A stretch of 64,000 nucleotides of DNA from Rhodospirillaceae bacterium. GTDB lineage: Bacteria > Pseudomonadota > Alphaproteobacteria > Bin65. The stretch lies in assembly GCA_011523655.1 (NCBI GenBank), contig WTGH01000068.1:1-64000 (forward strand), given 5' to 3'. The notes under the pieces were generated by a model, which saw only the letters and a program-made list of their open reading frames with translations, did no database searches and had not been told where the DNA came from. A program made the position numbers and the translations under genes. Below, piece after piece: positions 50,450 to 61,520 of the stretch. How positions within the stretch are numbered: the first letter of the stretch is position 1; each line of letters starts with the position of its first letter.

Positions 50450-52558
50450 TCAGCCCTCGATCCGGGAGAAATCGGCAACGCTGTCCATCACCGCGCGGAT
50501 GTTGGACAGCAGCAGCAGGCGGTTCTCGCGCAGCGCCGGGTCTTCGTCGTTGACCGTGACGGCATCGAAGAAACGGTCGATCGGGCCGCGCAAACCGGCC
50601 AGCGCCGTCATGGCCTCGCCGAAGGCCTCTTTTTCCAGTGCGCGCTGTGCTCCTGCGGCAGCGGTGCCCAGCGCTTTGGAGAGCTCCGTTTCTTCCGCCA
50701 TTTTCAGCAGGCAGGCCGCCGGCGCACCCTCGTAACTGCGACTGTCCTTCTTCTCCTCGATGCGCAGGATATTGGCGGCCCGGCGATAGCCGGTCAGCAG
50801 GTTTTCGCCGTCGTCCGTGCCGAGCAAAGCCGCCAGTGCGTCGACCTGGGTCAACAGCCGGACCAGATCGTCTTCGCCGCCATCGGCGAAAACGGCGGCG
50901 ACGTGATCGTGGCGCACACCGCGATCCCGCAAATGAACCTTCAGCCGGTCAACGATGAACCGGAAGGCCTGATGTGCCGCTTCCTCCGGCACCGAATCGC
51001 TTTTCGCCGCCAACTGTCCGGGTTCTAGTTCGGACGCCCGGACTGCTGCCTTCTCAAGCAACCCGACCAAAGACAAACGAAGTTCGTTTTCTACGATCAA
51101 TCGGATGACGCCAAGCGCGGCCCGGCGCAGGCCGTAAGGATCGCGCGATCCGGTCGGCGTCTCGCCGATCAGCCAGAAGCTGGCGAGCATATCGATCTTG
51201 TCGGCCAGCGCGACCGCAACGGTGACCGGGTTGCTCGGGCATACATCGGAGGGCCCTTGGGGCGCGTAATGACCGGCGACGGCGTCGGCGACCGAAGCGT
51301 TCTCACCGTCATTGATGGCGTAATAGCGACCCATCACGCCCTGCAACTCGGGAAATTCCCCAACCATGCCGGTGGTCAGGTCGGCCTTTGCCAATAGTGC
51401 CGCAATTTGAGCCTGATCCGTGTCAGCACCGACGCTCGACGCGAATATTCCCACCAGCTCTTGGATTCGGTGAACCCTTTTGCGCACGCTGCCGAGCTTC
51501 GCATGGAAGGTTATGCCTTCCAACGCCGGGACCCGTTTCCTGAGCGGCATTGCGCGGTCCTGGTCCCAGAAGAACTGCGCGTCGGCGAGGCGGGCGCGCA
51601 GGACGCGCTCGTTGCCGGCGGCGACCGATTTGCCGCCGTCGCCGGTTTCCATGTCGGCGATGGCGATGAAATGGGGCGCCATTCGCCCGTCGGCGGTTTC
51701 GAGCGCGAAATATTTCTGGTGGCTGCGCATCGAGGTGATGAGCACTTCCGGCGGCAGGTCCATGAAGGCGTCGTCGATCCTGCCGGCGACCGCGACCGGC
51801 CATTCGACCAGTCCCGTGACTTCGTTCAGGAGCGCCCGATCTTCGCGGAGCGAAGAGCCGAGGCTGGCAGCAAGGGCGCCCGCTTGCGCTTCGATCCGAT
51901 CCCGCCGCTGCGCCGGATCGACAAGCACACACGCCGTCTCCAGCTTCGCCCGATAGTCCGCCGCCGATTGGACGGCGATTTCATCGGGCGCCAGGAAACG
52001 GTGCCCGACAGTCGTTCCGTTGAAGGCCAGCGCTTCGCTGCCGCCGATATCGAAGCTCCCGGCGACCGGGCGGCCGTCGAAGAGGCACAGGATGTTGTGC
52101 AGCGGCCGCACCCACTGGAAGGCCGAGCCGCCCCAGCGCATGCTCTTGGGCCAGCCCATCGCGCGGATCGCGCCGGTGACGATGCCGCCCAGCGCGTCCG
52201 CCGTCGCCGCACCCTTGCGCTCGATCACGGCGAACCAGAATTCCGCGCCCTTGGCCTCGCGCTTCTCGCACTCGTCGAGGCTGTCGAAGCCAACCGAGCG
52301 CAGGAAGCCGTCGATGGCCTTGTCCGGCGAGCCGACCCGCGGGCCCTTGCGCTCCTGGCGGACATCGGGCTGCCGCTCGGGCAGGCCCTCTACGCTGAGT
52401 CCGATGCGGCGCGGCGTCGAGAAAGTCCAGACGTCGCCATGTTCGAGTCCGGCCTCCTTCAGCCCGTCGGTGACGAGCCGCTCCAGATCGGCGCGCGCCC
52501 GGTCCTGCATCCGGGCCGGGATCTCCTCGGACAGCAACTCCAGCAGCAGGTCAGGCAT
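50450..52558 (-). CDS. glyS: Glycine--tRNA ligase beta subunit
   Basis: [21 protein letters not shown]..., [32 protein letters not shown]. Confidence 0.97.
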   Translation of the reverse strand: MPDLLLELLSEEIPARMQDRARADLERLVTDGLKEAGLEHGDVWTFSTPRRIGLSVEGLPERQPDVRQERKGPRVGSPDKAIDGFLRSVGFDSLDECEKREAKGAEFWFAVIERKGAATADALGGIVTGAIRAMGWPKSMRWGGSAFQWVRPLHNILCLFDGRPVAGSFDIGGSEALAFNGTTVGHRFLAPDEIAVQSAADYRAKLETACVLVDPAQRRDRIEAQAGALAASLGSSLREDRALLNEVTGLVEWPVAVAGRIDDAFMDLPPEVLITSMRSHQKYFALETADGRMAPHFIAIADMETGDGGKSVAAGNERVLRARLADAQFFWDQDRAMPLRKRVPALEGITFHAKLGSVRKRVHRIQELVGIFASSVGADTDQAQIAALLAKADLTTGMVGEFPELQGVMGRYYAINDGENASVADAVAGHYAPQGPSDVCPSNPVTVAVALADKIDMLASFWLIGETPTGSRDPYGLRRAALGVIRLIVENELRLSLVGLLEKAAVRASELEPGQLAAKSDSVPEEAAHQAFRFIVDRLKVHLRDRGVRHDHVAAVFADGGEDDLVRLLTQVDALAALLGTDDGENLLTGYRRAANILRIEEKKDSRSYEGAPAACLLKMAEETELSKALGTAAAGAQRALEKEAFGEAMTALAGLRGPIDRFFDAVTVNDEDPALRENRLLLLSNIRAVMDSVADFSRIEG

Positions 52559-53486
52559 CGCCGTTGCCCGGATCGCCGTTGCCCGCTTCGCCGTTGTCCA
52601 GTTCGCCCCGGCTGTCGAGCCACGCCCGGCAGCAGGCGCGGGCGAGCGTCCGCACCCGCAGAATGTAGGATTGCCGCTCGGTCACGCTGATGACGCCGCG
52701 GGCGTCCAGCAGGTTGAACAGGTGGCTCGCCTTCATGCACTGGTCGTAGGCCGGCAGCGGCTTTTTTGCCTCGACCAACGCCAGACATTCTTCTTCCGCG
52801 TCCTCGAAATGGCGGAACAGCTTTTTGGTATCGGCGAGTTCGAAGTTGAAGGCTGAGAATTCCTGCTCGGCCTGGAGGAAGACATCGCCGTAGGTGACGC
52901 CGCCCTGGTCTTTCGGGATGCCGTCCCAGTCCAGGTCGTAGACGTTGTCGACGCCCTGGATATACATGGCGAGGCGTTCGAGGCCGTAGGTCAACTCGAC
53001 CGAGACCGGGTTGCAGTCGATGCCGCCGACTTGCTGGAAATAGGTGAACTGCGTCACCTCCATGCCGTCGCACCAGACCTCCCATCCCAGGCCCCAGGCG
53101 CCCAGCGTCGGGCTTTCCCAATCGTCCTCGACGAAGCGGATATCGTGGGCCATCGGGTCGATGCCGATGGCGCGCAGGCTGTCGAGATAGAGCTCCTGGC
53201 TGTCCGGCGGCGACGGCTTGAGCAGCACCTGGAACTGGTAATAGTGCTGGAGCCGGTTCGGATTCTCGCCGTAGCGCCCGTCGGTCGGCCGGCGCGAGGG
53301 CTGGACATAGGCCGCGTTCCACGGCTCCGGCCCGAGCGAGCGCAGCGTCGTCGCCGGATGGAAGGTGCCGGCGCCGACCTCCATATCGTAGGGCTGGAGG
53401 ATGACGCAGCCCCGCTCGGCCCAGAAATCCTGCAACGTCAGGATGAGCCGCTGGAAGCAGGTCTCGCGCGAAACGGCAGACGCCAT
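52551..53486 (-). CDS. glyQ: Glycine--tRNA ligase alpha subunit
   Basis: [68 protein letters not shown]. Confidence 0.98.
   Translation of the reverse strand: MASAVSRETCFQRLILTLQDFWAERGCVILQPYDMEVGAGTFHPATTLRSLGPEPWNAAYVQPSRRPTDGRYGENPNRLQHYYQFQVLLKPSPPDSQELYLDSLRAIGIDPMAHDIRFVEDDWESPTLGAWGLGWEVWCDGMEVTQFTYFQQVGGIDCNPVSVELTYGLERLAMYIQGVDNVYDLDWDGIPKDQGGVTYGDVFLQAEQEFSAFNFELADTKKLFRHFEDAEEECLALVEAKKPLPAYDQCMKASHLFNLLDARGVISVTERQSYILRVRTLARACCRAWLDSRGELDNGEAGNGDPGNGDA
52557..52601. repeat. 15-bp imperfect tandem repeat x3 (ATCGCCGTTGCCCGG)
   Basis: Three contiguous units encoding the GlyQ C-terminal GNGxx tail at the glyQ-glyS overlap. Confidence 0.85.
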
Positions 53487-53613
53487 CGGATGGGATTCTG
53501 GTTTGGGAGGGCGGCGGGATTGTGCGCTGCACTATGGCAAAACCGCCGGGTGGCCGCACGGGTCACGCCGCCGCACGGCGCGCCCGGAACCGGGCCCGGA
53601 ACTAAAACAGGCC

Positions 53614-53871
53614 TCAGGCGAGCGGACAGCCCGGCTTGCCGCAATTCCCGGCGGCGAAGGCGCCGCAGGCCCGGCACTGGATCAGGTCCGCCGCCGAGCC
53701 GGACGCCGGCGGCTCGCCTGACCCTGTCGGTCCGCCCCGCGACCGTCCGTCGTCCCGCGAGCCCCAGTCGCCGCTGTTGCTCTTGAGCTGGCGGAAGATC
53801 CGCGACCCCAGCAGCAGCACGACGACCGCCACGACGATCAGCAGGATCTTGCCGATGGAGAGACCGAACAT
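53614..53871 (-). CDS. Small membrane protein with C-terminal Cys-rich motif, hypothetical
   Basis: MFGLSIGKILLIVVAVVVLLLGSRIFRQLK... CRACGAFAAGNCGKPGCPLA. Confidence 0.65.
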   Translation of the reverse strand: MFGLSIGKILLIVVAVVVLLLGSRIFRQLKSNSGDWGSRDDGRSRGGPTGSGEPPASGSAADLIQCRACGAFAAGNCGKPGCPLA

Positions 53872-53885
53872 CCGCTGCCTTCCGC

Positions 53886-54755
53886 CTAGAGCCCGAATCG
53901 GGACCAGAGGGCCCGTTCCTCGACCGCCGCGAGCAGGCCGGCGCCGAGCGCGATGCCCCACGATTCCTGCGGCGCCCGCTCGCCCGCCAGACCGAAGCGC
54001 CGCTTGAACCAGCTACGCCGCTCGCCGATCGCGACGAGGCGCACCTTCTCGCCGAAACGGTCGCGGCAGACCGAGCGCATGTCGCCCAGGGCATCGACCA
54101 GGCCGAGTTCGAGCGCCTTGCGGCCGGTCCAGAATTCGCCGGTGAACAGGCTGTCGCCCTTCAGCTTCTTGCCGCGCCGGCGCTGGACCAGGTCGATGAA
54201 GCTGTCGTGCATGTCTTTCTGGATCGTCTTCAGATGGGCGACGTCGTCTTCGTTCTCCGGCCGGAACGGGTCGAGCATCGCCTTGCGCGCCCCGGCCGTG
54301 TAGACGCGCCGTTCGATGCCGAGCTTGCCGATCGCCTCGACGAAGCCGAAGCCGCCGGTCACCACGCCGATCGACCCGATTATGGAGTTGGCGTCGGCGA
54401 AGATTTCGTCGCCGGCGCAGGCCAGCCAATAGCCGCCCGAGGCCGCGACGTCCTCGACGAACACCAGCACCGGGACGTTCTTCTCGTTGGCGAGATCGCG
54501 GATCCGCCGGTAGATCAGCGCCGACTGAACGGCGGAGCCGCCGGGGGAATTGACCGACAGGGCGACGGCCTTCAGCCCCTTGACCGAAAAGGCGCGCTGG
54601 ATCGCCGGGGCAAGGCGCTGGATGTTCATGCCGCGCCGCAACGGCCCGATGTTGCCGATCGCGCCGTTCAGCCGCAAGACCGCAACGGTCGGTTTCCGTC
54701 TTCCGAGCCCGAACAATTCCGCCCCCGACCCCTTCTTCCGGCGCGCCTGCCGCAT
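53886..54755 (-). CDS. S49 family peptidase (SohB/SppA-like)
   Basis: LSVNSPGGSAVQSALIYRRIR, VFVEDVAASGGYWLACAGDEIFADANSIIGSIGV. Confidence 0.93.
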   Translation of the reverse strand: MRQARRKKGSGAELFGLGRRKPTVAVLRLNGAIGNIGPLRRGMNIQRLAPAIQRAFSVKGLKAVALSVNSPGGSAVQSALIYRRIRDLANEKNVPVLVFVEDVAASGGYWLACAGDEIFADANSIIGSIGVVTGGFGFVEAIGKLGIERRVYTAGARKAMLDPFRPENEDDVAHLKTIQKDMHDSFIDLVQRRRGKKLKGDSLFTGEFWTGRKALELGLVDALGDMRSVCRDRFGEKVRLVAIGERRSWFKRRFGLAGERAPQESWGIALGAGLLAAVEERALWSRFGL

Positions 54756-54990
54756 GGCACTTCGCGCCGCGGCCCGCCTCGATGTGGCGCCCCTATATTT
54801 GCGACGGGTCCGGCGGAAGGCAATGTGGCGGACTTTCCCCGGGGATTCCTGTGCGAAAGCCGCACGGCGGGCAACGCGATCCTGCGCGCCCTTCCATCCT
54901 TGCCGCGCCGGACGGCCCGCACGGGCGATCCGGAGACCAGAGCCTGCCCTTTCCGCCCGGTTTCGCGCTGCGTCGACAAACACCCGCTAT

Positions 54991-55090
54991 TGCCGCCCCG
55001 GACTTGATCCGGGGCCCAGAGTCGCCCGGCACGGCATTTGCCTGTGGCTCCTGGTCCCCGGATCGTCGCTGCGCTCCGTCCGGGGTGGCA
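54991..55090. repeat. About 100-bp palindromic intergenic element
   Basis: Inverted counterpart of 47406-47504. Confidence 0.8.
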
Positions 55091-55705
55091 ACAGGAGGCG
55101 AGTGGCGGGCCGGTCTCTAAAAATATTTCCTTTTTTTCGATAATTTTCCTTGACACGGCAGCTTCCGCGCCCTATATCGGTTCCGTCAACGCCCGAAGTG
55201 CGCCTGTCGCGGCCGGCCGACGCTCCCCCAAAGAGAAGCGAATGAAGAAACAGGCGGGAGTCTGCCCGCTTTCCGGCCCGCTGCCGCCGATCCGCCATCC
55301 AATACGCCACCCGCTGCGCCGCCGGGGCTTGATGGCCGGACCCCGTCCGGTTCGACTCTCCGATTCCGCCGGGCCATCCTGCCCGGCGGTGCCGCCCCCG
55401 GTGTCGACCGGCGTTTCCGCTCGGCCGGGATGCTGGAAAATTTCCTATCTGGATCGATTTTGCGCATTTCCGAAGGGCGTGTTTCCAACGATTCCAAAGG
55501 GTTAGGGCTGCCGGGTGCAAAAAAACATTCTATTTAGAACGGTCTGTCTAATACCAAAAACAGAGCAATTTCAAAGACTTAGGGAAATTGATTTTGAACA
55601 TTTATTCAAAATCAAGCGCTTTCCGGCGTCCGGCCCGTCCGGCGCACCCTTTCGCAGAGGAAACACCAGGGATCAGAGGCGGATTCGCGGCGCGGAATTC
55701 GAGGC

Positions 55706-56449
55706 TCAGAAGTCGATCGGGGCGCCGCCGCGCAGTACGGCCTCGGCCGCCGGGGTAAAACGGCCGTCCGCCTCGTGCAGCGTCAGGCCGGGCAGCAGCC
55801 GCGCCGGGCCTTTTCCGCCGAGGCGCGCGCGGACCAGAACCCGCCTGGCGTCCCGGCCGGCCTTCGGCCACAGCGGCAAAATCTCCGGCCCGCCGCACCG
55901 CGCCGCCAGCGCGGCCAGCAGGTCGTCGAGCCGCGCCGCGGCATAGACCGTCGTCACCGTCGCTTTCTGCCGGCCCCCCGGACGGCAGAGACGGCAGAGT
56001 TCGTCCACCCACCCGGCGATGGACATTTCGCCTTCGTGGTTGGCCCGCGCCTTGCGGGCGTCCGGCGACCGGTTGCCCGAGCCTTCGGCCCAGAAGGGCG
56101 GGTTGGACATCAGATGATCGAACGGCCGCCCGGCGGCGTCGAGCGCCGCCGTGTCAGCCACGGCAGTCAGCCGGCCGTCGAGGCCGTTCGCCGCCGCGTT
56201 TTCCAGCGCGAGCCGCCGCAGGACGGGATCGGGCTCGACGCCGGCCACCGTGCAGTCCGGAACGCGCGCCAGCAGGCACAGCGCCGCCGCGCCGGCGCCC
56301 AGGCCAAGTTCGAACACCCGGTCGCCGGCCCCGGCCGGCACCGCGGCGGCCAGGAAGACCGGGTCGATGGCGCTGCGGTAGCCGGCCGCCGGCTGCCGGA
56401 ACCGGATCCGGCCGCCGAGCAGCGTGCCGTCGGTGGTCTCAATCGTCAT
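55706..56449 (-). CDS. tRNA1(Val) adenine-N6 methyltransferase-like (TrmN6 family)
   Basis: VFELGLGAGAAALCLLARV..., HLMSNPPFWAEGSGN (NPPF motif). Confidence 0.85.
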   Translation of the reverse strand: MTIETTDGTLLGGRIRFRQPAAGYRSAIDPVFLAAAVPAGAGDRVFELGLGAGAAALCLLARVPDCTVAGVEPDPVLRRLALENAAANGLDGRLTAVADTAALDAAGRPFDHLMSNPPFWAEGSGNRSPDARKARANHEGEMSIAGWVDELCRLCRPGGRQKATVTTVYAAARLDDLLAALAARCGGPEILPLWPKAGRDARRVLVRARLGGKGPARLLPGLTLHEADGRFTPAAEAVLRGGAPIDF

Positions 56450-56657
56450 CGAATGCGTTATCCGCCTCCGAGAGAATCCGCCGGGCGGCGGCGAAATCGT
56501 CCGCGGCCACCATGACACGGCGCGGCAGGAGGGCGACGCTGCCTTCCAGAACGCTCATATGCAGATCGAGCACCAGCGGTTCGATCCCTTCGCCCCTCAG
56601 GGCCGCCTCGAGCCAGGAAATGAGCACCGGATCGGTGGTTCTGACCAGTTCGCGCAT
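56439..56657 (-). CDS. DUF2007 domain protein
   Basis: MRELVRTTDPVLISWLEAALRGEGIEPLVLDLHMSVLEGSVALLPRRVMVAADDFAAARRIL. Confidence 0.85.
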   Translation of the reverse strand: MRELVRTTDPVLISWLEAALRGEGIEPLVLDLHMSVLEGSVALLPRRVMVAADDFAAARRILSEADNAFDDD

Positions 56658-56899
56658 GGCTTTCTCCCGGCCGGCCCGGACATGTGCCGGCGCATCTGCC
56701 GCCGTTTCCGGACCAAGCATCGCTGCGCTTGTTTGCCGCTTGACCGGCCTTTGCGCGGCGGTGTCTGATATTCGGCTAGCGGGTACGATTTTTTGCCAAT
56801 ACGACAGGAATATCAAGAGGTTATACCGGACGCTCGACGGACGCGCGCCCGGTCGCCGCGATGCCGTGGCCGGCCAACGCCGGCAGGTGAGGAGACGCT

Positions 56900-57982
56900 G
56901 TGACGCCAGTCGCGACCCTGCAGCAGAACACGGCGCAGCAGAACACGGCGCAGCAGAACACGGCGCAGCAGAACACGGCAGCGACCGGCGCCGGACTGGC
57001 CTCCGCCCCCGGACTGGACCGTATCCTCAGGATCGTCGGCGCCGATCTCGAACGGGTGAACCGGGTGGTCCTCGACCGGATGCAAAGCCCGGTCGCGCTG
57101 ATCCCCGAACTGGCCGGCCACATCATCGCCGCCGGCGGCAAGCGGCTGCGCCCCGTCCTGACGCTCTCAAGCGCCCGCCTCTGCGGCTATGAGGGCGACC
57201 GCCATGTCGAGCTCGCCGCCTGCGTGGAATTCATCCACACCGCGACGTTGCTGCATGACGATGTCGTCGACGAAAGCGACCTGCGCCGCGGCGTGGCGAC
57301 GGCGAACGCGGTGTGGGACAACAAGGCCTGCATCCTGGTCGGCGATTTCCTGTTCTCCCGGGCCTTCGAGATCATGGTCGCCGACGGTTCGCTCAAAGTG
57401 CTGGAGACCCTGTCCGCCGCGTCGGCCGCCATTGCCGAGGGCGAGGTGCACCAGCTCGCCACGACCAACGACCTCTCGACCACGGAAGAGCAGTATCTGG
57501 ACGTCATCTCGGCCAAGACGGCCAAGCTGTTCGAAGCGGCCGCGCAGGTCGGCGCCATCGTGGCCGATCAGCCGGAGCGCACGGAGCGCAGCCTCGCCGC
57601 CTTCGGCGCGCATATCGGCATGGCGTTCCAGCTGATCGACGACGTGCTGGACTATTCGGCGCAACAGGCAACCCTGGGCAAGACGATCGGCGACGATTTC
57701 CGCGAAGGCAAGATCACCCTGCCGGTGATCCTGGCCTACCGGCGGGGGCAGCCGGCGGAAAGGGAATTCTGGCGGCGGGCGCTGGAAGAGCAGCGGATCG
57801 AGGATGGCGACCTCGACCGGGCGATCGACCTGATGCGCCGCCACGGCGCGCTGGCGGAAACGGTCGAACGGGCCCGGCACTACGCCAACTCCGCGCTGCG
57901 GTCGCTGGACGGTTTCCCGCGCAGCCCGATCCGCGAGGCGCTGGGCGACCTCGTCGCCTTTGCCGTGGAGCGGCCCTACTGA
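56900..57982 (+). CDS. Polyprenyl (octaprenyl-type) diphosphate synthase
   Basis: GTG start; LLHDDVVDESDLRRG (DDxxD), FQLIDDVLDYSAQQATLGKTIGDDFREGKITLP. Confidence 0.94.
   Translation: MTPVATLQQNTAQQNTAQQNTAQQNTAATGAGLASAPGLDRILRIVGADLERVNRVVLDRMQSPVALIPELAGHIIAAGGKRLRPVLTLSSARLCGYEGDRHVELAACVEFIHTATLLHDDVVDESDLRRGVATANAVWDNKACILVGDFLFSRAFEIMVADGSLKVLETLSAASAAIAEGEVHQLATTNDLSTTEEQYLDVISAKTAKLFEAAAQVGAIVADQPERTERSLAAFGAHIGMAFQLIDDVLDYSAQQATLGKTIGDDFREGKITLPVILAYRRGQPAEREFWRRALEEQRIEDGDLDRAIDLMRRHGALAETVERARHYANSALRSLDGFPRSPIREALGDLVAFAVERPY
56921..56980. repeat. 15-bp tandem repeat x4 (CAGCAGAACACGGCG)
   Basis: Four contiguous units encoding QQNTA repeats at the N-terminus of the polyprenyl synthase. 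Confidence 0.97.
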
Positions 57983-58051
57983 AAACCCGGCCGGCGGGCC
58001 GGCGGTGCGGCTTGCACCTGCACCGGCCGGCCCTTATATAGCGCGCTCGGC

Positions 58052-58128
58052 CGGAGTGTAGCTCAGCCTGGTAGAGCACTGTCTTCGGGAGGCAGGGGCC
58101 GGTGGTTCGAATCCACTCACTCCGACCA
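58052..58128 (+). tRNA. tRNA-Pro (CGG)
   Basis: CGGAGTGTAGCTCAGCCTGGTAGAGC...CTGTCTTCGGGAGGCAG...GGTTCGAATCC...CACTCCGACCA. Confidence 0.95.
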
Positions 58129-58315
58129 TTATATTTCGTAGTGTTTTTCAGTAGGGTAGCGGAAATCCGCACCCTCTGAATTCCCCCGGGTATCCTGGCG
58201 TTCGCAACGAAACCCGGTCGCAACGGGGCGGCCGGGCCCGTCCGCGAGCGGGATTGTCCGTCCGGGAGACGCGCCCGGAATACCGCCCGATGCCCGTGGC
58301 GGCAGGGAGGGCAGG

Positions 58316-59044
58316 ATGGAGCCTGGAAAGATCGAGGCGCTGACCTACGACGTTTTCGGCACCGTCGTGGACTGGCGGGGCGGCATCGCCCGCGACGCCA
58401 AGGCGCTGCTCGGCGGCGAAAAGGGCCTCTCGCTCGACTGGAACGCCTTTGCGATCGCCTTCAAGGAACGCAGCAAGATGGCCGGCTCCCCGGAAGAGGC
58501 GGCGGCGCGCGCCGAACGCTCGATCCGCGCCGACGATCTCAACCGCGATAATCTGCGGGAGACGCTGGAGGAGTTCGGCGTTGCATCCGATACACTGACC
58601 GCAGCGGAATTCGACTGGCTTGCGACGGCGTGGCACCGGCTCGATCCCTGGCCCGATTCCGTGCCGGGCATGACCCGGCTGCGCACGCGCTACATCCTGG
58701 CCGCGGTGTCGAGCGGCAACGTCGCGCTGCTGGTCGCCATGGCGAGGCGCGGCGGCCTGCCCTGGGATGCCATTCTGTCGGCCGAGGTCACCGGCTACTA
58801 CAAGCCCCGGCCCGAGGCCTACCTCACCGCCGTGGACATGCTCGGGCTCGAACCGGCGCAGTGCCTGATGGTCGCGTCGCATAACGACGATCTGCGCGCC
58901 GCCGCGGCCTGCGGTCTGCGCACCGCGTTCATCCGCCGCCCGGCCGAGGACGCCGAGGACCGGATCGAGGACGCCCGGGCCGCGCCCGGCGTGGACCTCG
59001 CGGTCGAAAACATGGTCGACCTGGCAGAGCGGCTCGGGTGCTGA
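58316..59044 (+). CDS. HAD superfamily hydrolase, haloacid dehalogenase type II-like
   Basis: IEALTYDVFGTVVDWRGGIA, LAAVSSGNVALLVAMARRGGLPWDAILSAEVTGYYKPRPEAYL. Confidence 0.9.
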   Translation: MEPGKIEALTYDVFGTVVDWRGGIARDAKALLGGEKGLSLDWNAFAIAFKERSKMAGSPEEAAARAERSIRADDLNRDNLRETLEEFGVASDTLTAAEFDWLATAWHRLDPWPDSVPGMTRLRTRYILAAVSSGNVALLVAMARRGGLPWDAILSAEVTGYYKPRPEAYLTAVDMLGLEPAQCLMVASHNDDLRAAAACGLRTAFIRRPAEDAEDRIEDARAAPGVDLAVENMVDLAERLGC

Positions 59045-59262
59045 CAAAAGACAAGCGCAGTGACCGTCCCGTCCGGTTTGTCAGCCTGACCGGCTATCGG
59101 CATTGCAGGACGGGGAATCGTCGAGGCGGCCGTTCGGGTGACGGTCCACTGTTGTTCGGCGCGCAGGTTTGACCCTATAGGAATACGGAACATCGAACGG
59201 TTGGCCTGCCGATCGGCGTTCGACCCGTACGCCGATCGACAGACGACCGCAAGGCAGGCGAG

Positions 59263-59667
59263 ATGGCCGAGTTACCGACACCGGACTGGATGGAGCGCTA
59301 CCGGCAGCGGGTCAACGAAGACCCCGAGATGGCCGTGATCGGCGACTGGTTCTCGCTCGACTTCAAGCTCGCCTTCGAAGGCGATGCCTGGCTGCTCTCG
59401 GTGCGCGCGGGGCGGATCGTCGATATCGTCCACAACCCGCGCTTCGACCGGCCGGCGCGGTTCACGATCTCCGCGCCGATGCGGGTCTGGACCAAGTTCA
59501 TCCGGCCGGACCCGGAACCGCTGTACCACGATTTCTTCGCCATGCTGATGCGGGTGCCGGACTTCGGGATCGACGGCGATTCCCTCGCCGCGATGCAGAA
59601 TGCGCGCGCCCTGCATCGCATGATGAACATTCTCAAGACAATGGAGCCGCTCGATGGCCGATCTTGA
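59263..59667 (+). CDS. SCP2-like / hypothetical protein
   Basis: 134 aa; overlaps the downstream hydrolase start; FARFTISAP-type single-domain pattern. Confidence 0.5.
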   Translation: MAELPTPDWMERYRQRVNEDPEMAVIGDWFSLDFKLAFEGDAWLLSVRAGRIVDIVHNPRFDRPARFTISAPMRVWTKFIRPDPEPLYHDFFAMLMRVPDFGIDGDSLAAMQNARALHRMMNILKTMEPLDGRS

Positions 59668-60490
59668 GCCGGTGGTCGGCCGTTACCTCAACCTCGAAAG
59701 CGGCGGGCGCCGCTACCGGATCTATTACGAGGAGGCGGGGGAAGGGCGGCCGCTGATCTGCCTGCATACGGCGGGCGCCGACAGCCGGCAGTTCCGCCAC
59801 GTCCTCAACGATGCGGACATCACCGGCCGGTTTCGCGTGCTCGCCTTCGACCTTCCCTTCCACGGCCGCTCGAACCCGCCCGACGAATGGTGGCTGGAGA
59901 GATACCGCTTGACCACAGATGTTTATCTCGGCCTGATCCGCGATTTCTGGCGCGCGCTCGGGCTCGAACGCCCGGTGGTAATGGGCTGCTCGATGGGCGG
60001 GGCGATCGTGCTCAAGGTCGCCGCCGATCATCAGGACGAGATCACCGGCATCGTCGGCCTCGAAAGCACCGCATTCGCCGAGGGGCGCGACAACGATTTC
60101 CTGCACCACCCGGCGATCCACGGCGGCGAGCTCGCGGCCTGCTACACCTACGGGCTCAACGGCCCCGACTCGCCGGAGGAGGGCTGCCGCGAGAACTGGT
60201 GGTACTACAGCCAGTCCGGCCCCGGCATCTACAAGGGCGACGTCTGGTTTTACTGCGAGGACTGGGACGCGCGCGAGGACATCGGGCGGATCGACACCAA
60301 CCGCTGCAAGGTCTCGCTGCTGACCGGCGAATACGACTATTCGGCGACGCCGGAGATGACGCGCCGGGTCGCGGACGCAATCCCCGGCTGCCGCTTTACG
60401 GTGATGAAGGGCATCGGGCACTTCCCGATGGTCGAGAACTACGCCCTGTTCCGCGGCTACCTGCTCGAAGAGCTGGCGCGGATGGCCTAG
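59654..60490 (+). CDS. Alpha/beta hydrolase
   Basis: PLICLHTAGADSRQFRHVL, VVMGCSMGGAIVLKVA (GxSxG), MKGIGHFPMVENY. Confidence 0.92.
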   Translation: MADLEPVVGRYLNLESGGRRYRIYYEEAGEGRPLICLHTAGADSRQFRHVLNDADITGRFRVLAFDLPFHGRSNPPDEWWLERYRLTTDVYLGLIRDFWRALGLERPVVMGCSMGGAIVLKVAADHQDEITGIVGLESTAFAEGRDNDFLHHPAIHGGELAACYTYGLNGPDSPEEGCRENWWYYSQSGPGIYKGDVWFYCEDWDAREDIGRIDTNRCKVSLLTGEYDYSATPEMTRRVADAIPGCRFTVMKGIGHFPMVENYALFRGYLLEELARMA

Positions 60491-60561
60491 CGCCTATCCG
60501 TTTCAGGTCGGACCATACCCGGCGTTCGGGAATCGCCCTGCGCCAAGGCACGAGAGGCGCC

Positions 60562-61434
60562 ATGTTTGCGATCGAAGAGCCGGGTTCTTCGGACATTCAG
60601 CGCTTTCGCCGGGATGGCTTCCTGGTCGTCGAGCGGCTCATCGAACCCGAGGCCGCCACCCGCCTGGCCGCGCGCTTCGGGCCGCTCTTCCGCGGCGAGT
60701 TCGAGACCGGCCTTCACCCCGACGAGTGGAACTGGCGCGAAGGGCGGGACGCCGAAGACCTGACGCGCCAGATCTGCAACGCGTGGAAGTCGGACCGCGA
60801 TGTGGCGCGCACGGTCCTTCATCCCCGCGTCGGCCTCTGGTGCGCGCGGCTCAGCGGCTGGCCGGGCGCGCGGATCAACCAGGACAATGTGTTGTGGAAG
60901 CCGCCGGGTGCGCGACCGCTCGCTTTCCACCAGGACGACAGCTATCAGCAGTGGGTGGTGCCGCCCGAATTGTGGACCTGCTGGATCGCGCTCGACGCGA
61001 CCAGCGCGGCCGGCGGCACCATCGAATATGTCGTGGGATCGCACCGCTGGAACCTGGCCCCGCCGGCCGCCCGGTTTCACGCGCCCGACGACTACGAGCG
61101 CGAGATGCATGAGGCCGCCGCACGGGCGGGCGTCGTCCCCGAAGTGGTGCGGGTCGAAGTCCCGGCGGGCGGCGGCGTCTTTCACCACGGACGGACGTTC
61201 CACGGCTCGGGCACCAACCGCACCGGCGCGCCCCGGCGGGCGCTGGTGTCTCACTGCATATCGTCCGAAGCCCGCTACCACCCGACCAACGTCGGAACCG
61301 TCTATGGCCGCTACAAGCGCGCCGGAAGCACGGAGATGGACGAATCCTTCTTTCCCGTGCTGTGGACCGAGGACGGCTACCGGAGCGCCTTTCTCGACGG
61401 GTATCTCGGCGCGGTTCCCGACACCTCGGGCTGA
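60562..61434 (+). CDS. Phytanoyl-CoA dioxygenase family protein
   Basis: RRDGFLVVERLIEPEAA, FHQDDSYQQWV (HxD), GGGVFHHGRTFHGSGTNRT. Confidence 0.9.
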   Translation: MFAIEEPGSSDIQRFRRDGFLVVERLIEPEAATRLAARFGPLFRGEFETGLHPDEWNWREGRDAEDLTRQICNAWKSDRDVARTVLHPRVGLWCARLSGWPGARINQDNVLWKPPGARPLAFHQDDSYQQWVVPPELWTCWIALDATSAAGGTIEYVVGSHRWNLAPPAARFHAPDDYEREMHEAAARAGVVPEVVRVEVPAGGGVFHHGRTFHGSGTNRTGAPRRALVSHCISSEARYHPTNVGTVYGRYKRAGSTEMDESFFPVLWTEDGYRSAFLDGYLGAVPDTSG

Positions 61435-61520
61435 TCCGCGCATACAGCCCGTTCCCGGCCGTCGGGCGGCCCGGAACGCGCGATCGAACGGTCGACGCGC
61501 GTGCGTCAGGCCGCCCGCGG

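Noticed and set aside
52551-52558. glyQ/glyS overlap as an anomaly
   Set aside because: Short overlap of the two subunit genes is common; only the 15-bp repeat at that site is noteworthy.
55242-55505. Short ORF MKKQAGVCPLSGPLPPIRHPIRHPL...
   Set aside because: Proline/arginine-rich translation with no domain signal, inside an intergenic region; coding not supported.
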